Source: Dallia pectoralis
Lineage: Eukaryota; Chordata; Actinopteri; Esociformes; Umbridae
NCBI GenBank assembly: GCA_029465975.1
Contig: CM055736.1
Coordinates: forward strand, 7,957,295 to 8,021,294
Direction: 5' to 3'
DNA length: 64,000 nucleotides
The position numbers and the translations under genes were made by a program. The notes under the pieces were generated by a model. It was not told where the DNA came from and ran no database searches. It was given only the letters and a program-made list of their open reading frames with translations. Shown here in pieces: positions 25,370 through 39,335 of the stretch (position 1 is its first letter; each line of letters opens with the position of its first letter).

Positions 25370-25870
25370 GCCATACAGCATGTAGGTAAAAAACTAAACT
25401 ACTGGAACAATGTGCTCTGGCCAACTCAATCATCATTGAGTCAACAAGGAATTTAATATTGCGCCAGAGAATTCTTGAGTAGAATGTCAGGTTATCTGTC
25501 CAAAAGCTGAAGCTGAACCAAACATTGATCTTACAACAGCACAATGATCCAAAACACACAGGCAAAGCTACAAAGCTGCATGGTTTATGGTATTTGTTTA
25601 GAGGAACCCCAGATATGTTAACCCTATGACAACCCTATCAAAATGCTGTGAGAGATTTTAATCTTGAAACCGCTGTGGCAGTACTAGAAAGAGTGGAGAG
25701 AGAATTACTCTCAGTCAATGTAAGAGAGTGATAGACAAGACTACATTATGTTTTTCAGACAGATAAGGCAACACCAAAAATGTATGCTAGAGGTTACATA
25801 TTTTTTGTACACAAACAAAATGCATTTTTGGTCATTTTAATAAATGACCAAATTATGCAACGTGTAATCT
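25370..25870 (+). pseudogene. Tc1/mariner-like transposon remnant
   Basis: A stretch around 25535-25575 (CAATGATCCAAAACACACAG, then GCAAAGCTACAAAG) is the DNA of the conserved QHDNDPKHTAKAT-type segment of Tc1-like transposases, which precedes the last catalytic residue. The preceding TGGAACAATGTGCTCTGG segment also fits. Frames are broken and no paired inverted termini were found. Confidence 0.6.
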
Positions 25871-25999
25871 TTCAGTGTCATTTGTTGGATCAAGTTACCA
25901 TTATTTGTCAGTTGTGCTGGTGTTAATATTATGTACGTATATATTTGTCCAAATATACCAAAAACAACAGACCACTTTCCGGGGGATGAATCGACTTTT

Positions 26000-26133
26000 T
26001 TTGAGCGGCGTACTCATGGGTGGCGTACTTGTGGGTGGCGTACTCGTGGGCGGCGTACTCGTGCGTGGCCTACTCGTGGGCGGCGTACTCGTGCACGGCC
26101 TACTCGTGCATGACCTACTTCCGGGTGGCATAC
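26000..26133. repeat. 15-bp GC-rich tandem repeat, about 9 copies
   Basis: The unit GTGGGCGGCGTACTC has variants (GTGCGTGGCCTACTC, GTGCACGGCCTACTC, GTGCATGACCTACTT). It is strikingly CpG-rich compared with its AT-rich surroundings. Since 15 is a multiple of three, it reads as a regular 5-residue protein repeat in each frame, but no start, splice context or homology supports translation. Confidence 0.93.
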
Positions 26134-26967
26134 TTATTGTTGTTGTCTATCCCATAAATGTGTGTATGGTCACCACCACCTCACCTCTTTACAATGTTTG
26201 CCATAAAAAACAAAATGCTGAAGTATCAACCAATAAATGCAAACCTGGCATATGAGTATATAATGAACATTTCACACCAGAGGGTCATGGTTCACCTCAT
26301 AATATATCTGATAATAAGTTTATAAAAACAACAACTGTAGTGTAGAAGTTATTGTAGTAACATTCTCCTGGTTAGGACTACATCAACCGGTTCTTAAAAG
26401 CTCTGTATATTTCTTAATTTAAAGCAAATGTGTACGTGTATAATGTTGTTACTTCTAGGCAAGTGCATAAGTAAATAAAAGTTAATCAAGAAATATGTCA
26501 CCATGGGCCAGACACCACTCCAGTTAAGGGATATTTCCGGAAGTTTTACCCAAACAGGATTTTAGGTCAAACCATCCCTTTAATAGAGACCCAGCCTGTT
26601 TAATTGGCCATTTAGTTTGTGAGGAATGTGCCAGTCTAGGAAGGTCTTGTCGCTGCTATTTCGTAAATAACAAATAATACTGTAAAGTAAATACTTATGA
26701 CACACTTCTGCCAGGTAAGCCTAATATGCAGCTTGGAAAGTGTTTTGGGGAAATTCAAAAGGATTTCTGTCAACTCATATGCCTGTCATTTTTAACTAGC
26801 TATTAGATACACATTGGATAACCAAATGTGTGCACCAAACACAGTCCTGACAAATAAGGTAATAAGCTAGTTAGCATGCCTCAAACATATGATTGATTGA
26901 CATTGGGAAATTGGGTGGGCTATGGGTATTGAGATGGTACTAAACAATAATGTAGGCCAATATTCAT

Positions 26968-27340
26968 ACACTAACTAGCCACTTTATTAAGTACATCTTG
27001 TTATTTTCGGGCTGGACCCCCTTTTGCCTTCAGAACTTCCATTATTTCTTCACGACATATATTCAACAAGGTGCTTTTAACATTCTTCAGAACTTTGGCC
27101 CATATTAACATTATAGAATCACACAGTTGCTGCAGATTTGTCGGCTGCACGTCCGTGATGCAAATCTCCCGTTTTGACACATCCCAAAGGTTATTAGACT
27201 ATCAGGCTGCAGGATTGACATCTGGTGGTGGTCGTTTGTTGGAGGCCATTTGAGTACAGTGAATGTGTTGTCATGATCAATTAACCAGTTGGCGCATTAT
27301 TTTGCTGGAAATAGTAATTGGAGGATGGATATTTTCGCAC
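26968..27340 (-). pseudogene. Tc1-like transposon remnant
   Basis: It starts with TAGCCACTTTATTAAGTACA, the terminus of a common fish Tc1-like family. The minus strand then carries the decayed 3' part of the transposase gene: the DNA of the GGPT..., H-L-W-D...REI and WPPQSPDLNPIE-type region is recognisable but full of substitutions and frameshifts. The opposite terminus was not found. Confidence 0.65.
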
Positions 27341-27540
27341 TAGATGACGATTCTCTGGAAACCCTGGAGATGGTTGTGTGGGAAAATCCCAGTAAATCTG
27401 CACTTTCTGAGTGTTTTTACTCTTCTCTGAGTCTGTAGCAGGGGAGCTTAATGTGGTGATGGGATTGTGTGAGTTAGAGGAAGCAGCAGTAAGGTAATCT
27501 GTAATGACTGCATCCACCTCAACTGACCCAGAACCAGTAG

Positions 27541-30500
27541 CACGTTAACCCAATACAGCCACTGCTAATGGTTCCACTGGTTTCTTTACTGATTTTAAGG
27601 GAGGAACGTTTTTTTATCAGGGAAAGCAGTGTCTAAAATGCATCCACCATAACACGTTTAGTCTAGCTGGGAAGGACAATGTGAAAAAGACCCAATCACC
27701 ACCTAGTGTGCAGTTACTTCTTCCCTCCAATCAGGTGAAATTGTCTTGTTGGTTTTACCAGTTTTCTCTGAGGAGTTATCAGTTCTGCTGAAAAGAAAGA
27801 TTTAGGCGCAACAACCGTGAGATCTTAAGTATTATGTTCTGCAAACTTCTCATGGCTAACCATTTCACCACTTTGCCAACTTATTCCATTCCTGTGTGGG
27901 AGGTGGTAGAGAGGAGGTGAAAGGAGGAGGTGAAGGAGTAGTGATGAGTTACCGACGCAGACTCTCTCCCTGTCCCGGTTCCCTTCCACCGACTACGTCG
28001 CAAGGGCCCGGCCGTGCAATAACTGTAAATCACCGAAAGGGAATAAATGATTTAGCAATTTCTAAAGGGCAAGATAGTTCGAGTGATGAATTACAATGTA
28101 TGGTGATCTAACTGAAGCAAAAGACTAATTAGAAGACATCAATAACCAGACGTGGAGGAGAGCTGTCCAAGGCCAGCAGACCAAAGGTTAATAGATAAAG
28201 GGATAGTGATCCCACTATATGGGTTTTTAGTGACACCCGCATTGACTCAAAATATCCAATGACTTTTAGTTATCCCCGTGACAACCTGTCACACTGGAAA
28301 TCTATCATTTACGAGCAGTCAAGCACTCGCCTTCGTGTTTGTGTGTGTGACACTTGGCTCCGTCTGAAATTAGTGCCGGGACCCTTTTTGTGTGTAGGGA
28401 CCGTTTGTATATAGTACACAAGCTCCACAGCACTTCTGGTTCTGGTACACCGCTTCTGAACTGGTTAGACACTGTCAGTGTGAGATGTGGTGTTTGTGAT
28501 TTTTATCCAATTGGGTGGTTTTATTCTTCCCAGAACCATTTTTGTCCACTGTACTGGAAATGTTTGGTCTGTTAGTTTTTGAGGCATGCTGGTATCTCTG
28601 AACATATAGGGCTTCATGCCATTTTGAAAATAAATGTTACCTTTGAGAGGACATTCGGTTTTGTTTACGCACCGAATATTTTTTAGCTTTTCCCCGTTTT
28701 CCAAAATGGCTGCCAAAGTGCAATACGGTGCACAGAGAATAACAAAGTAATGCATTCCTTGTCACCTTTTTTTGTTAAATGTTATGGACCACAAAACTTT
28801 TGAAATATGTAAAAGCAATCATTAACAACATGTTTTATATGTTCTTGGTCTTAGAAGGTCGTCGTTTGGGAAGATGAAACATTGGGGAATTGATCCATTT
28901 TTCTGTTGGACTGACTGGAATGAGCAAAACCACTGATGAATAGTACGGCTAATTATTAAATTATTTATTTCTCTGATCGTAGTTCTTGGCACCGAAATTA
29001 GTTCATTAGTAAACGTTCTATCAATGTAAAAAAAATGTCTCCACAGTGAAATGAGGATCTACTCTCTTGGGTATTTGGCACTGGAAAAAGCAATTGTTTA
29101 ACCACATTTTCATTATCAGTGATTATCCTTGCTACCTTAATAACCTTAATGGTTTGTGTATCATTTAGTGTGACGAACATCTATTCAATGTGCAATTGAT
29201 TAAGGTTACTAAATGTGTATTTAGCAAAATTTCCACCCAACAATATCCCTCGCTGTTTCCTGATTTCTGGAAGATGTTTCCAAACTGACCACAGAAACAA
29301 TTAACTGTTCCTGCTTTCTTTCTTTTCAAGTGATTTTCTATTTTCATGTTCATTGAGTAAGCGGTCGGGAGTCAGAGGACCTTTGATTTTTACCGGGAGT
29401 CGAATTCAGTTTAACAACAATGGGGGTTGTCATGACGCTGTCGCTGTCATGTCGTTTCTGACATCGGGCTGTGCATCAGAAAGGCCAGTTTTCCAAGTGA
29501 CACAATCAAATCAAACCAGATATCACACACTGCACACACTGCCATGTACACATACATGATGTATAAAGTGTATGCACACACACACACAAACACCGCATGC
29601 TCCTATCACTGAGAGACTTTGACATTTTTTAGGTGAGGGATTTTGTATGCATGAATCTGGAGCATTCATCGGGATGTGTTTGCCGTTCAGATGTTTCCCT
29701 TTAATTTCTTCCTCTGGATTATTTATCAGATTTTCATTTGTTTCGTGTCAGTCAGCTTTGATGAAAAGCTTTTTTCCCCGCGACGCACTCGGTGCTTATT
29801 TCCAGGTGTAGTGATCGTCAGCTTTCTCTGTAGTGTGCTTTAACTAGAAGAACGTGTAGAGTTTAAATGCCATATTGTCGTCATGTGAATGTAACAGTTT
29901 AAAAGGTCACATGTGAGTCTGAAGCAGAGCTGTAGTCTTTGAGTGCTTCAGGGAAACGCCACGATATTCATACACGAGGGGCAGACAAGGTGTAGAACCG
30001 GACCTGTCAGTGTCCAAGGCATTTTTTAAATTGCAGACTTTGAATGGGGTCCTCTGAACCCTTTTGGGTTCCACAAATCCCAATGCAAAAACACCAGAAT
30101 GTCTACTGGCTAAACCTTTGTGAGGGTTAGAGTAAAGGGGAGTTAATGCAATCTAGTCAATTGCAGAAAGCCGTGATAGAAAAACAACCTGTGCCATCGT
30201 GATCTCAGTAGCAACTGTGTTGCGTCAACTAAGCGGGTAAGGTCGGTGATGTAAGCAGCATCAACCTCCCTCCTGCCAAAACGTTTGTTGTTGAAACCGG
30301 ACGTCATCAAGACCAGGGTGACAATGCGGTGAGGGCGAGAAATGGCCATCGTATCTCCTGTCAGAGAGGATAACAAAACAGCCGCAGTAAACCAGAAGGC
30401 ATTGAGAGGACGCCGGTGGAAAGTCAAATGGCGACCATAAATGTCATTGTGTTTACTATCCTTGTAAACAGAGAAATATTTTTATATGATACATTTGAAC

Positions 30501-33500
30501 CCTGAATGTACGATAAAATATGTTGACAGATATATGGTGGATTGAGGACTAACAGCGATTGTGCGGCCGTAGCATCTTTGCGAAAAGGCCTTTCCTTTAG
30601 TGCATACGGGGTAGTGAAGATTCGTGTGACGGTTCGGATGCCCGTTCGGATGCCCGTTCGGATGCCTGACATATGACTGTATTTCTTTAGAAGAACTCAT
30701 TGCTGCCGCCTGCGAGAATACCCAGCCTTGCACTTAATGACCTTGTTTAATTCACTAGCACACTCTCACACGCACTGGGATTCACGCACACCCACACACA
30801 CACAGGGAGGAATGCGCAGACACACATTGGCCCGTAGGTGAGACGTATCGGCGTTATCAGCAATCAAAAGCCACAGACCACGAAGCCCTGTGAAACAACC
30901 GGGGTGCTCCGTGTTCTGCCTCACAGACGCACAAGACCTTTGCTTCCTTTTACCGGAGGAAAGATCACAGGACGAGGAAGAACACAAAACGAGGTCCCTC
31001 CTTTTTACAGAGCGTACGGCGCTTCCATCCGCACGGCTCTGTGATCTCCGTGCAGTGATACACTCATCATCTGGTTAATTACGATAGCGAGGATGGAGCT
31101 GTTAGGAGAAAATGAGTTTCCCTCACCTCGGCTGCAGTACTGGAGCGCCGATATAAAAAGAGCTCCTGTGAATCAAACCTAATTAAATGAGGACGAGCTG
31201 TGTGAGCTTATGGGGAGTGAGACAACTGGCGGTCGGTGGGGAAGATGTGAAAACAAGTTAAAAGGATGAGGGAGTGAGAGAGAGATGCATAGAGAGACTG
31301 GTGGAGACGGATGGAGAGAAAAAGAGAGACATTTACTGACTGGTGGGGATGCTCCAGTCATGGGAAGGAGCCAATCGGCTTGCTCTCTCCCTCTGAGTCG
31401 CTTGGCAACAACCTCCTCTGCAAAGGCAAGCGTGCGTGCGTGCGTGCGTGCGTGTGTGTGTGTGTCAATTATGTGATAGCCAGCAAACGCCCACTTCTCT
31501 GTGTGCAGGTCAGGTATGAAATCCAGCTGTTTAATCTACTCTGATTTGAGTTAATACACACATTCATTTATAAAATGCCTGGGCTGACCACTTTCATCCC
31601 ATGATTGACAGATAAATGGGGGACGTCATGAATTCATAATGAAGGTCTATGAGTAGACTTGGGAATACAGTAGTGTGTATAGCTGGGACAGGAGTATGTT
31701 ATGGAGGTTCACATAAACAGGTAGCACATAGTGTATTTTTAACCTATTCATTTATTATACACCATTTCCAGGTTATTCTAAGACACTGTGATCTCATTTG
31801 CAGAATGAAACCAAGCGCTAATGGCGTTCTAATGATGTCCCCATTAACCAGTGCAAGCCCTAGTCTAAACGACACACAGAACTATAAAGTCACATCACGG
31901 CGTGCTTGATTGAGTCGAGGGCACTGGATAAATCAGTTGTGTTTTTATATTATTTTTATTTCATCTATTAAATGCATATGTCTTGGAGAGACTGCTCAGA
32001 CGTTTAACAAGGCTCCTAAGAAACAATCTAACGAGAAACTAAGCATTAATACGCTCGTGAGAAAAAGGGCCCTGAACGGTCCTTCCACTGTCTGCGTATT
32101 TGTATATAGCGTGTTAACTGCTTGCAAATTAAGCTTGCAATCGCGTCCACACAACCGGAGCACAATCATGGGAAGGTAGAACAACGTGAGAAGAGCTCTG
32201 AGGAGCGGCGCTAACCGTTCTGCTACACACTAGAGTAGACAAGAAGCGTGCAGCTCTGAATGCCACTGGGAACTCTGGGAAATGAGAGGTCGAACGTGCG
32301 AAACATGGTTTATCGCACCTAAAACATGACTCACAAGCCTGTGATGATTGGATGCATTTTGCTCATGTTTGAGATTAATCTTGGTCTGAACACGTCTTGA
32401 TTTCACGACTTCCCTTGAATAAACAAACGTAGTGAGTCTGTGACTAATTGGGTTTTCTGTAATATCAGGAATGATTGGAAAGCCAATGCTGCTGTTAATT
32501 AAACAATTAAGGAGTGGCTTAAACTGCCAATACTCACATATTGTCCAGCTTATTGTCGCGCTAAAACAATTAGATGTTGACCGTTTAATACTTAACATGT
32601 CACTGTTATGCCTGAAATCGATTCAAAACCAAGGAAAAAGTCTCCAGTCTGTTAAGAGCTGGTTGAGAGTGATTGTATGAAACCTAGGTAGGCAATGTCA
32701 AGCAAAGCACTAAACCTTGCCAGTCCATTGTCAGTTTCTATTAAGTTCGACTCACCATACATGCAGCATCTGAATCGTACATAAGAAGGCTCAAAGAACA
32801 GACTACATTCTTACTCACCAGCATATGATAACAATATAATTGCGTAGGAACAGTATGAACCGCAGATAAACTCCGTGTGTTGTCCCTGTACCTTTCCCCT
32901 CCCGTCGGGGAGGCAGTGTTTTGAACTCGGAGGCAGTGTTTCTAAAGGGGAGATAAAACCGTGTCCCATGCTGAGGCCCTGGCTCCTCTGCCAGGAAGCT
33001 AGCTGGCTCGTGCTGTTCACTCACAGGTGTCTTCCAATACACACCGGCCACCGGTCTCTGGCAGCTACACACAAACAGTTGTCATGCTCAACGGGGGTCT
33101 GTGTTTGTGTCACTGGCCTTCATCGCGGGTGAGAGGAGGAGGAGGAGGAGGGGAGGAAGGTGGGGGCAGTTTGTACATGCATGTGAGTCTGTGGGTCGAC
33201 GTCTGTCCTGTCGTCACAGAGAGTAGGATGGACGATGTCTCTGTGGCCTGCATTACAAATGTGCAACACTTGTTTGTTGGACCATATTACCATATGGTAA
33301 TGTACGGCATGGACTGATGAGATGCTGTTTTAGAAATTGGATTAGCTCAACAAACCGTTTCATTGGTTTGTTTAGAGATCATTTATCAGATTAACACGAA
33401 GATGTGTATCTTTCCTCCCTCCCCCCCTCATGGCAGCAAACAACCCCTGCTTTCATGAATGCAGTTGTGTGTGTGTGTGTGTGTGTGGTTGTGTGTGTTG

Positions 33501-34054
33501 GAGTGGAAAAACAGATATGGACGATTATAATAAATATACTTTACTTCAACAGACATAGTAGATTAGTTTGACAAGTGACAAAAGCAGTAATGTGAAATTC
33601 CCAGAGCTCATCATTTGCATGATATCAGTAGGCCTAAATGTTTAAAGACCTGACATCCGTTTGTGTTTTAGTGGGGAACACATGCCACCTGCTGGTGGAA
33701 AATAAAGTTACATTTGTTTATGTTTTAAATCAGTGTAAATGCTGAACAAATAAAATATACAGAGCATTTAATTACTCAATATTATAACTATAACTATTAT
33801 AATATTTTACCATATAATATATATTCCGCGCACACAAAAGAGTTACTTATTCAAACAAAATAATAGTTTATTTGAGGAACACTTTCCTAATTATTTCACT
33901 TTCTCAATAATTGCACCTAGAATCAGAAAATGGAAGAGGAAATGAGAAGTACATCTCATTGTTAGGTTCAAATTTCCAATATTACCATTCTCTCTGTGAC
34001 AGAAATGGTCAAATAATGTCTGTGATAGCCAGTTCTCTGTCTGGACTGAATATG
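27541..34054. other. No supported gene; simple repeats
   Basis: It includes a (GTGC)n/(GT)n run at 31431-31465 and a GT run at about 33466-33488. A threefold CGGATGCCCGTT repeat lies at about 30635-30665. No conserved frame, RNA gene or complete element was seen. Confidence 0.45.
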
Positions 34055-34920
34055 CAGTGGATATAAAAAGTCTACACAGATAAATATAAATCATGTCAGA
34101 ACTTTTTCCACCTTTTAATGTGACTTATAATGTGAAAAATTCAATTGAAAAACAAACTGAAATCTGTCAGGGGTTTAAATAAAATAAAAAATCAATAACC
34201 TGGTTGCAAGTGGCTGTGTTCAGAAGAAAACTGGTCAGTGAGGCTTCAAAGAGGTCTACAGCAACATTAAAGGAGCTGCCGGAATTTCTGTTAAGTACTG
34301 GCTGTGTGCAACATGCAACAACAATCTCCTGTATTCTTCATTTGTATGGGCTATGGGGTAGGGTGGTAAGACGGAAGCCTTTTCTTACGAAGAACAACAT
34401 CCAAGGCAAAAACAAACATCAAGTCTCCCAAAAGCATGTGGGAAAATGTGTTATGGTCGGACTCTGTGGACATAACTTCAAAAGGTATGACTGGCCTAAA
34501 ACAACACTGCACATCACCTAATGAACATCATACCCACAGTGAAGCATGGTGGTGGCAGCATCATGCTTTGGGGCTGTGTTTCCAAGTTAAGATGTGCAAT
34601 GCTAATAGACTTCTACCCAAAAAGACTGAGTGCTGTGATAAAATCAAAAGGTGCTTCAAAAAAGTATTAGTTTAAGGGTGTGCACAGTTATGCAACCAGA
34701 TTATTGTAAGTTTTTTGTTCCCCCCCTCAAAGATTATAAATCAATCAGTTTTTCAATTGAATTGTTCACATTAAATGTGACCTATAATGTGAACAATTCA
34801 ATTGAATTGTTCACATTATAGGTCACATTTAAGGTGGAAAAAGTTCTGAAATGATTTATCTTTGTCTATTTTTTTCCACATCACAAAAACCTGGGTGTGT
34901 AGACTTTTTTATATCCACTG
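34055..34920 (+). mobile_element. Degenerate Tc1-like transposon, 866 bp
   Basis: The termini CAGTGGATATAAAAAGTCTA (left) and TAGACTTTTTTATATCCACTG (right) are inverted repeats with one extra T on the right. Between them the plus strand has pieces of a Tc1-type DD34E transposase gene, most clearly the sequence for KHGGGSIMLWGC at about 34540-34580. Frameshifts and the short length show an inactive, internally deleted copy. The right part contains a perfect 62-base palindrome (34771-34832). Confidence 0.85.
34771..34832. repeat. Perfect 62-bp palindrome
   Basis: It reads TTAAATGTGACCTATAATGT inward from the left and the exact complement from the right, with the centre TTCAATTGAA and no spacer. 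It lies in the right subterminal region of the Tc1-like remnant and probably arose by an inverted duplication of that subterminal region. Confidence 0.97.
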
Positions 34921-36999
34921 TAGGAACCACTAACAGTCTGTCTTATTGCTTTATTCAGAGAGATCTGACCAGCTTAGTTTACACAGGAGTATAAAACACT
35001 TTGTGAGGGGCTGTCTTAGAAGAGTGGTAAGTTCTTCCTCCTGGGGTTTTAGGTTTCAGCATAGGCCCCTCACAATACATTTGCGGTTAGAACCGGAAAC
35101 AGACATGAACATTTATTATAGTAACAAGCCATAAGGGCCTTTCAACTCGTATTGTAATGGTCAAGTGTCCGGCGAAGCAGGCGGCTCAAGACGGGGGAAA
35201 AAAGCATTAGTCTAAATCCTTTCTTAGAACTGCTGAAGGGGATGACGCTCGTCTCTTTGGCGACCAGGCAGTTTTTGTATCCACATAGTGGATCAGGAGT
35301 CAGAATCTCCTGTGAGTGATTAGATACAAGCTGAACCAGTGGACTACCTCATTATGAACGCCAGGTCCAGGTTCTGTTGGAGGAACTGTCTCCTCTGCTC
35401 CGGATAAAACTTCCACAGCATCATAGCGGAAAATAACACAAATTATTGATGGGTCACTATGTTGTGTAGCATTGGATAATCTTAGCAGCAGAGCAATGAC
35501 CGAAGGTGAGATGGGACATCAGATTAAATAAACAGGCAGGTCGACATGTTTTAATGGACGTCGTGTTTTGGAGGTAACTCCGGAAAGAATTGTTTGTGTA
35601 TCCGTGATGTGTTATCAGATCACTGTAAATGAAGTGGAAATATATTTAAATGATTTGCCAACCTCAGTTTTTGCTGTTGTCATTCTTTCTTATTCTTTAT
35701 CCTGGGTCGGTGTGTACTGACTGGTCTCTGGCTTTGCTTAAACCAACTAGAGGGGAGAAGAGTCAGGACCAACGCCTTTATTCAGAACCTTTAACCGTTG
35801 TTTGGTTTTGTACACTGTGACCTGGACAAACAAATGACAACAAAAAACTAAAGGATAACAAGGCATGAGTCATTTCTACTCTACTGGCAGAACTACAGCA
35901 CTTATGACTCAATCTGGCAACATAAATTCCCGGCCAACCTTATGAAGAAGGGTCTGAGTCAACTCCACGCAGGAAGTGATTAAAATGCAGTTAATCACTT
36001 TAGTTAATTGACAAATTATAGCATTTTCGATTGCATTTACATACAGTTACTAGTTTATGTGCTGAATTGGCTGACTTCAAATGAAATGGACCCTGATGTG
36101 GAGAACGATATTGTATTTATTGTCAATCTGTGAAATCTGTCTATGATCAAAATAAGTACAAGCCTCATTGTATGGAGGAGTTTTGATAACATCTTAGTGA
36201 ATACAACAATATTTTGCAGTATACATGATTCCTATTCTTGTCTATCTCAAACCGTCTGGATTGTTGTCAATGAGAAAAGAGGCTGCAAGTTATTCAGTAA
36301 ATGAGAACACTTTGTTTGTTTTGACGTGTTTGTGCTTGCTGAACACTTCCTAAAACCTTCCATAATATTTTCATCCGTAGAATAAAGTTACGAACATACA
36401 TTTGCCTGTCAAGGTGAATGTAGAAATGTAACACTACTTAAACAGAATATCCGCAAATGTATAGAGAACTGGGCATTTACAGAAAGAAACTATTGTTTTA
36501 AAAACTGTATGTTATAGTCTTCTGAACATTATTTCTAGAATATTCCCCAATCCCCTTTTAGGGGCGGTATATTTGTTTGATATGAATGTGGGAACCTGTG
36601 GTAGTATACACAAATACAGAGGAAGTAGATTCTACACCCTGCTCTTCCCTCCCGTTACTGGGACCTGGTTTTACAGCATCTGATTTAAAGGCACTCAGTG
36701 ATCCCCAAGAAGGGGTTCAGATTAGATATGTGCTACACTATTCACCCGGGACTGTAAAAGCCAAGCATGGATCTCACACTGTTTACATCCATCAGCGAGA
36801 GCTGACATTTTGTCAACATGGGACACACACACAGCCCGCCCATGGGAGGAAAATGTGAGAAGGGAGGTGTAAAGTGCTCTGCAACAAAACATTGCTAAAT
36901 CAAACCAACCTTAATTTATACAGCGAATGCATTTCAAGGTGCTACTCTACCACAAATACATTTGTCATTGTGATATGCAGCGTAGCCCGTCTCCAGGGC

Positions 37000-37031
<32 letters not shown>

Positions 37032-37310
37032 GTGGGAGATTGTTGTTGCACCTGTATTTGGTCTTGCTAGGCTGGTTCTGGATGACTTTTTTCCCCGGGG
37101 GACTAACCAGTCAGGGAAATTACTCACAGCGTTGAAAAAGGGGATATTTTTTATTGCTTTGCATTTGACCCCACCTCTTCAAATGGGTACGGAGCATGAA
37201 GCTGCCACAGTAAGCACAGGTAGCGAATAGGGTCAGCTGCCTCGGTCGGGGAAAGAACTACTTTTTGCCTTGCTTTTTTTAAAGCTGTTGATCTGTCTCA
37301 CCTCTTGCTT
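34921..37310. other. No supported gene
   Basis: It contains a GT run at 37003-37031. No conserved frame or known element ends. Confidence 0.45.
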
Positions 37311-37319
37311 GGGACTCAG

Positions 37320-37600
37320 CAAAATGCAAGATTTGATTGGGCAGTTGGCAGTCACCACAAAGTGACCCAGGTGCTCTTCGGCTCGCGTGCCAGACAGATG
37401 ACCTTACCTTCTCATTTAGAATTCCATGTTTCCGGACTTCATGTTTGTTTATGCAATGATGTCAAGATTGACACGTTTTTCGGCAGCAATGTGCCCCTTA
37501 AACATCAAACTTAAACCACCATGCTTGATCTGGAGTGGAATGCAGTGTTTGGTTTTCACCAGACAACATGGTGGTGCTAGTGGGATGTTTGGACAATGCT
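37320..37600 (-). pseudogene. Probable Tc1/mariner-like remnant
   Basis: The plus-strand string CACCATGCTTGATCTGGAGT, then GGAATGCAGTGTTTGGTTTTCACCAGAC, is the complement of the transposase region coding for the NAV...LKHGGG-type segment in mariner-like fish elements. The rest is too diverged to align by eye, and no termini were found. Confidence 0.45.
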
Positions 37601-38504
37601 GGCCTGTCTCAAGACTTAAGTAATTACCTGGGGGAGGAGGTGTGACATAGTGAGCACATCTTTCCTGGTCTCATTGCGCTCCAGAGAAACTGTTGTCTTG
37701 CTGTGAACTTAAACTCTCACAAATCCACTAAGCATTGGTGCGATAAGACAGGGCAATGGAGTCTGACTTTTACAGAGCTTTTCTTAGTACATAAGGGACC
37801 GTATTGTGACGCGAGTGGAAATGTATTTAGTACAACCAGGACAGCCATTGAGTCCAGACAAGAGAAAGCACTTAACCGTCAAGTACCAACTCTGCAACAG
37901 TCCACAGCTGTAATTTTGTATTTCGCACTGATCGACGGGGAGGACAGAGCGCCTATTTGTTGTATGATTTCCAGAGAATAATGTTGTAACATCTCCAGAG
38001 AATAATGAGTCAGTGTACTGACTGATTTACGGTCTACGTGACATTCCCTTGTAAGTGTATCACTCACCAATGCCAACCATTGAAACGTTTTTTAAATGGG
38101 AGACAAAAGGCTAACTTGTTATGAGGTGACTGTGTTGTCACTGAGAAATGGGGCCCCGGATCGGTTACGGGCCCCCTGGGAAGTTAGTGCGGACAGAAGC
38201 CTCTGCTGGTACAACAGGCAAGGCCATGGAGGGCCTCCAGTCTGTCGCTTTATGGATCCGTCAGACCACTTTATGTTGACTAATGACCGCTCCGATACAG
38301 GTGCTTTGCCACAGGCAGGAGAGGGACTCGGTTACTGGATTTCACACAATGCAGGATGAGGGGAAACAGCTGAGGTCATTAGCAGAAAGCCTTAAACCTC
38401 ATTAACACTTCCTGGTTTAGTGGTCTCCTTGTCAAACTCAATAAAGCGGCAGTCGGAGTTCATATCTCTGTGATTTAGCCAAATATGTATTGTTGGGATT
38501 GTGC

Positions 38505-38650
38505 CATGTTGTGTTACTAGAGGGCAACATATTCCAAGTCTGGTGGAGAAGCACATTGGACCAGTAACCAGAACTCAATCTGCCATTGTTCCTTAGAGCA
38601 AGGCACTTGACCCCCAATGTCAGTGCAAGTCCCTCTGCATGAGAGCCTAG
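38505..38650 (+). repeat. SINE-like 3' half
   Basis: ACCAGTAACCAGAACTCAATCTGCCATTGTTCCTTAGAGCAAGGCACTTGACC follows the well-known 3' half of fish SINEs, which carries CTGCC.TTG..C.. and GAGCAAGGCACTTAACCC. The tRNA-derived promoter half is not evident, so it is a truncated or decayed copy. Confidence 0.5.
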
Positions 38651-39335
38651 TAGAGGAAAACATTTTCAGCCACGTGAATTCACTGCAACATTTTCCGAAA
38701 AGAATGCCAAAATGTCAAGGCCGTTCCCTAGGCAACTGCAAAAAATCTCTTCCTCAAATGGGAAAGTCAGATTGCTGCCGGAGCTGAGATAAGAAATGAA
38801 CCAAAGTCCATTTGTCTGGCTTCTTACTGGTCTGCTGTACTGCTTTCGTGCCACACTCCTCCCTGTGCAGACTGATTATGTTTGCTTCAGAAACAATGGT
38901 TCACGTAAGACAGATCAGCTTTCATGTTCGCGTCATTTATTTGACATTTTCACTTCAGTGAACCTAACAAAATACAAGACTCAATGCCAGGACTTGTGAA
39001 CAGAGGCTGGGATATAGACGGTCAACCAAGTAGTGAAACTAAAATGTACACCGACAAAATGTAGTGGTCCACATATACACCAGCAACAAAGAACACTTTA
39101 GAAGTGACAGTATACACTAAATATCGGACAGCGTCCACGGTTACCATACACAGTGTGTATACATGCAGCAGCTGGCTACGTGGAGAATAGGATCTCATTT
39201 GAAAAGCCTTTGGCCTAAAAGCAACATGGACTATTAAAATGTACAAATACATACCACTACAACTGGTTAAATTAACATGTAACAAAACAACGGTAAACCG
39301 GTATGAAGAGGGAAATGTGGACCCATTGAATACCA

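Noticed and set aside
30143..30427. 94-codon minus-strand frame in the gene desert
   Set aside because: No recognisable motif or splice context; this length is expected by chance in DNA of this composition.
5688..39000. tRNA, snRNA or microRNA genes
   Set aside because: I looked for A/B-box pairs, cloverleaf arms and strong unique hairpins and saw none I could defend; a covariance-model scan would be decisive.
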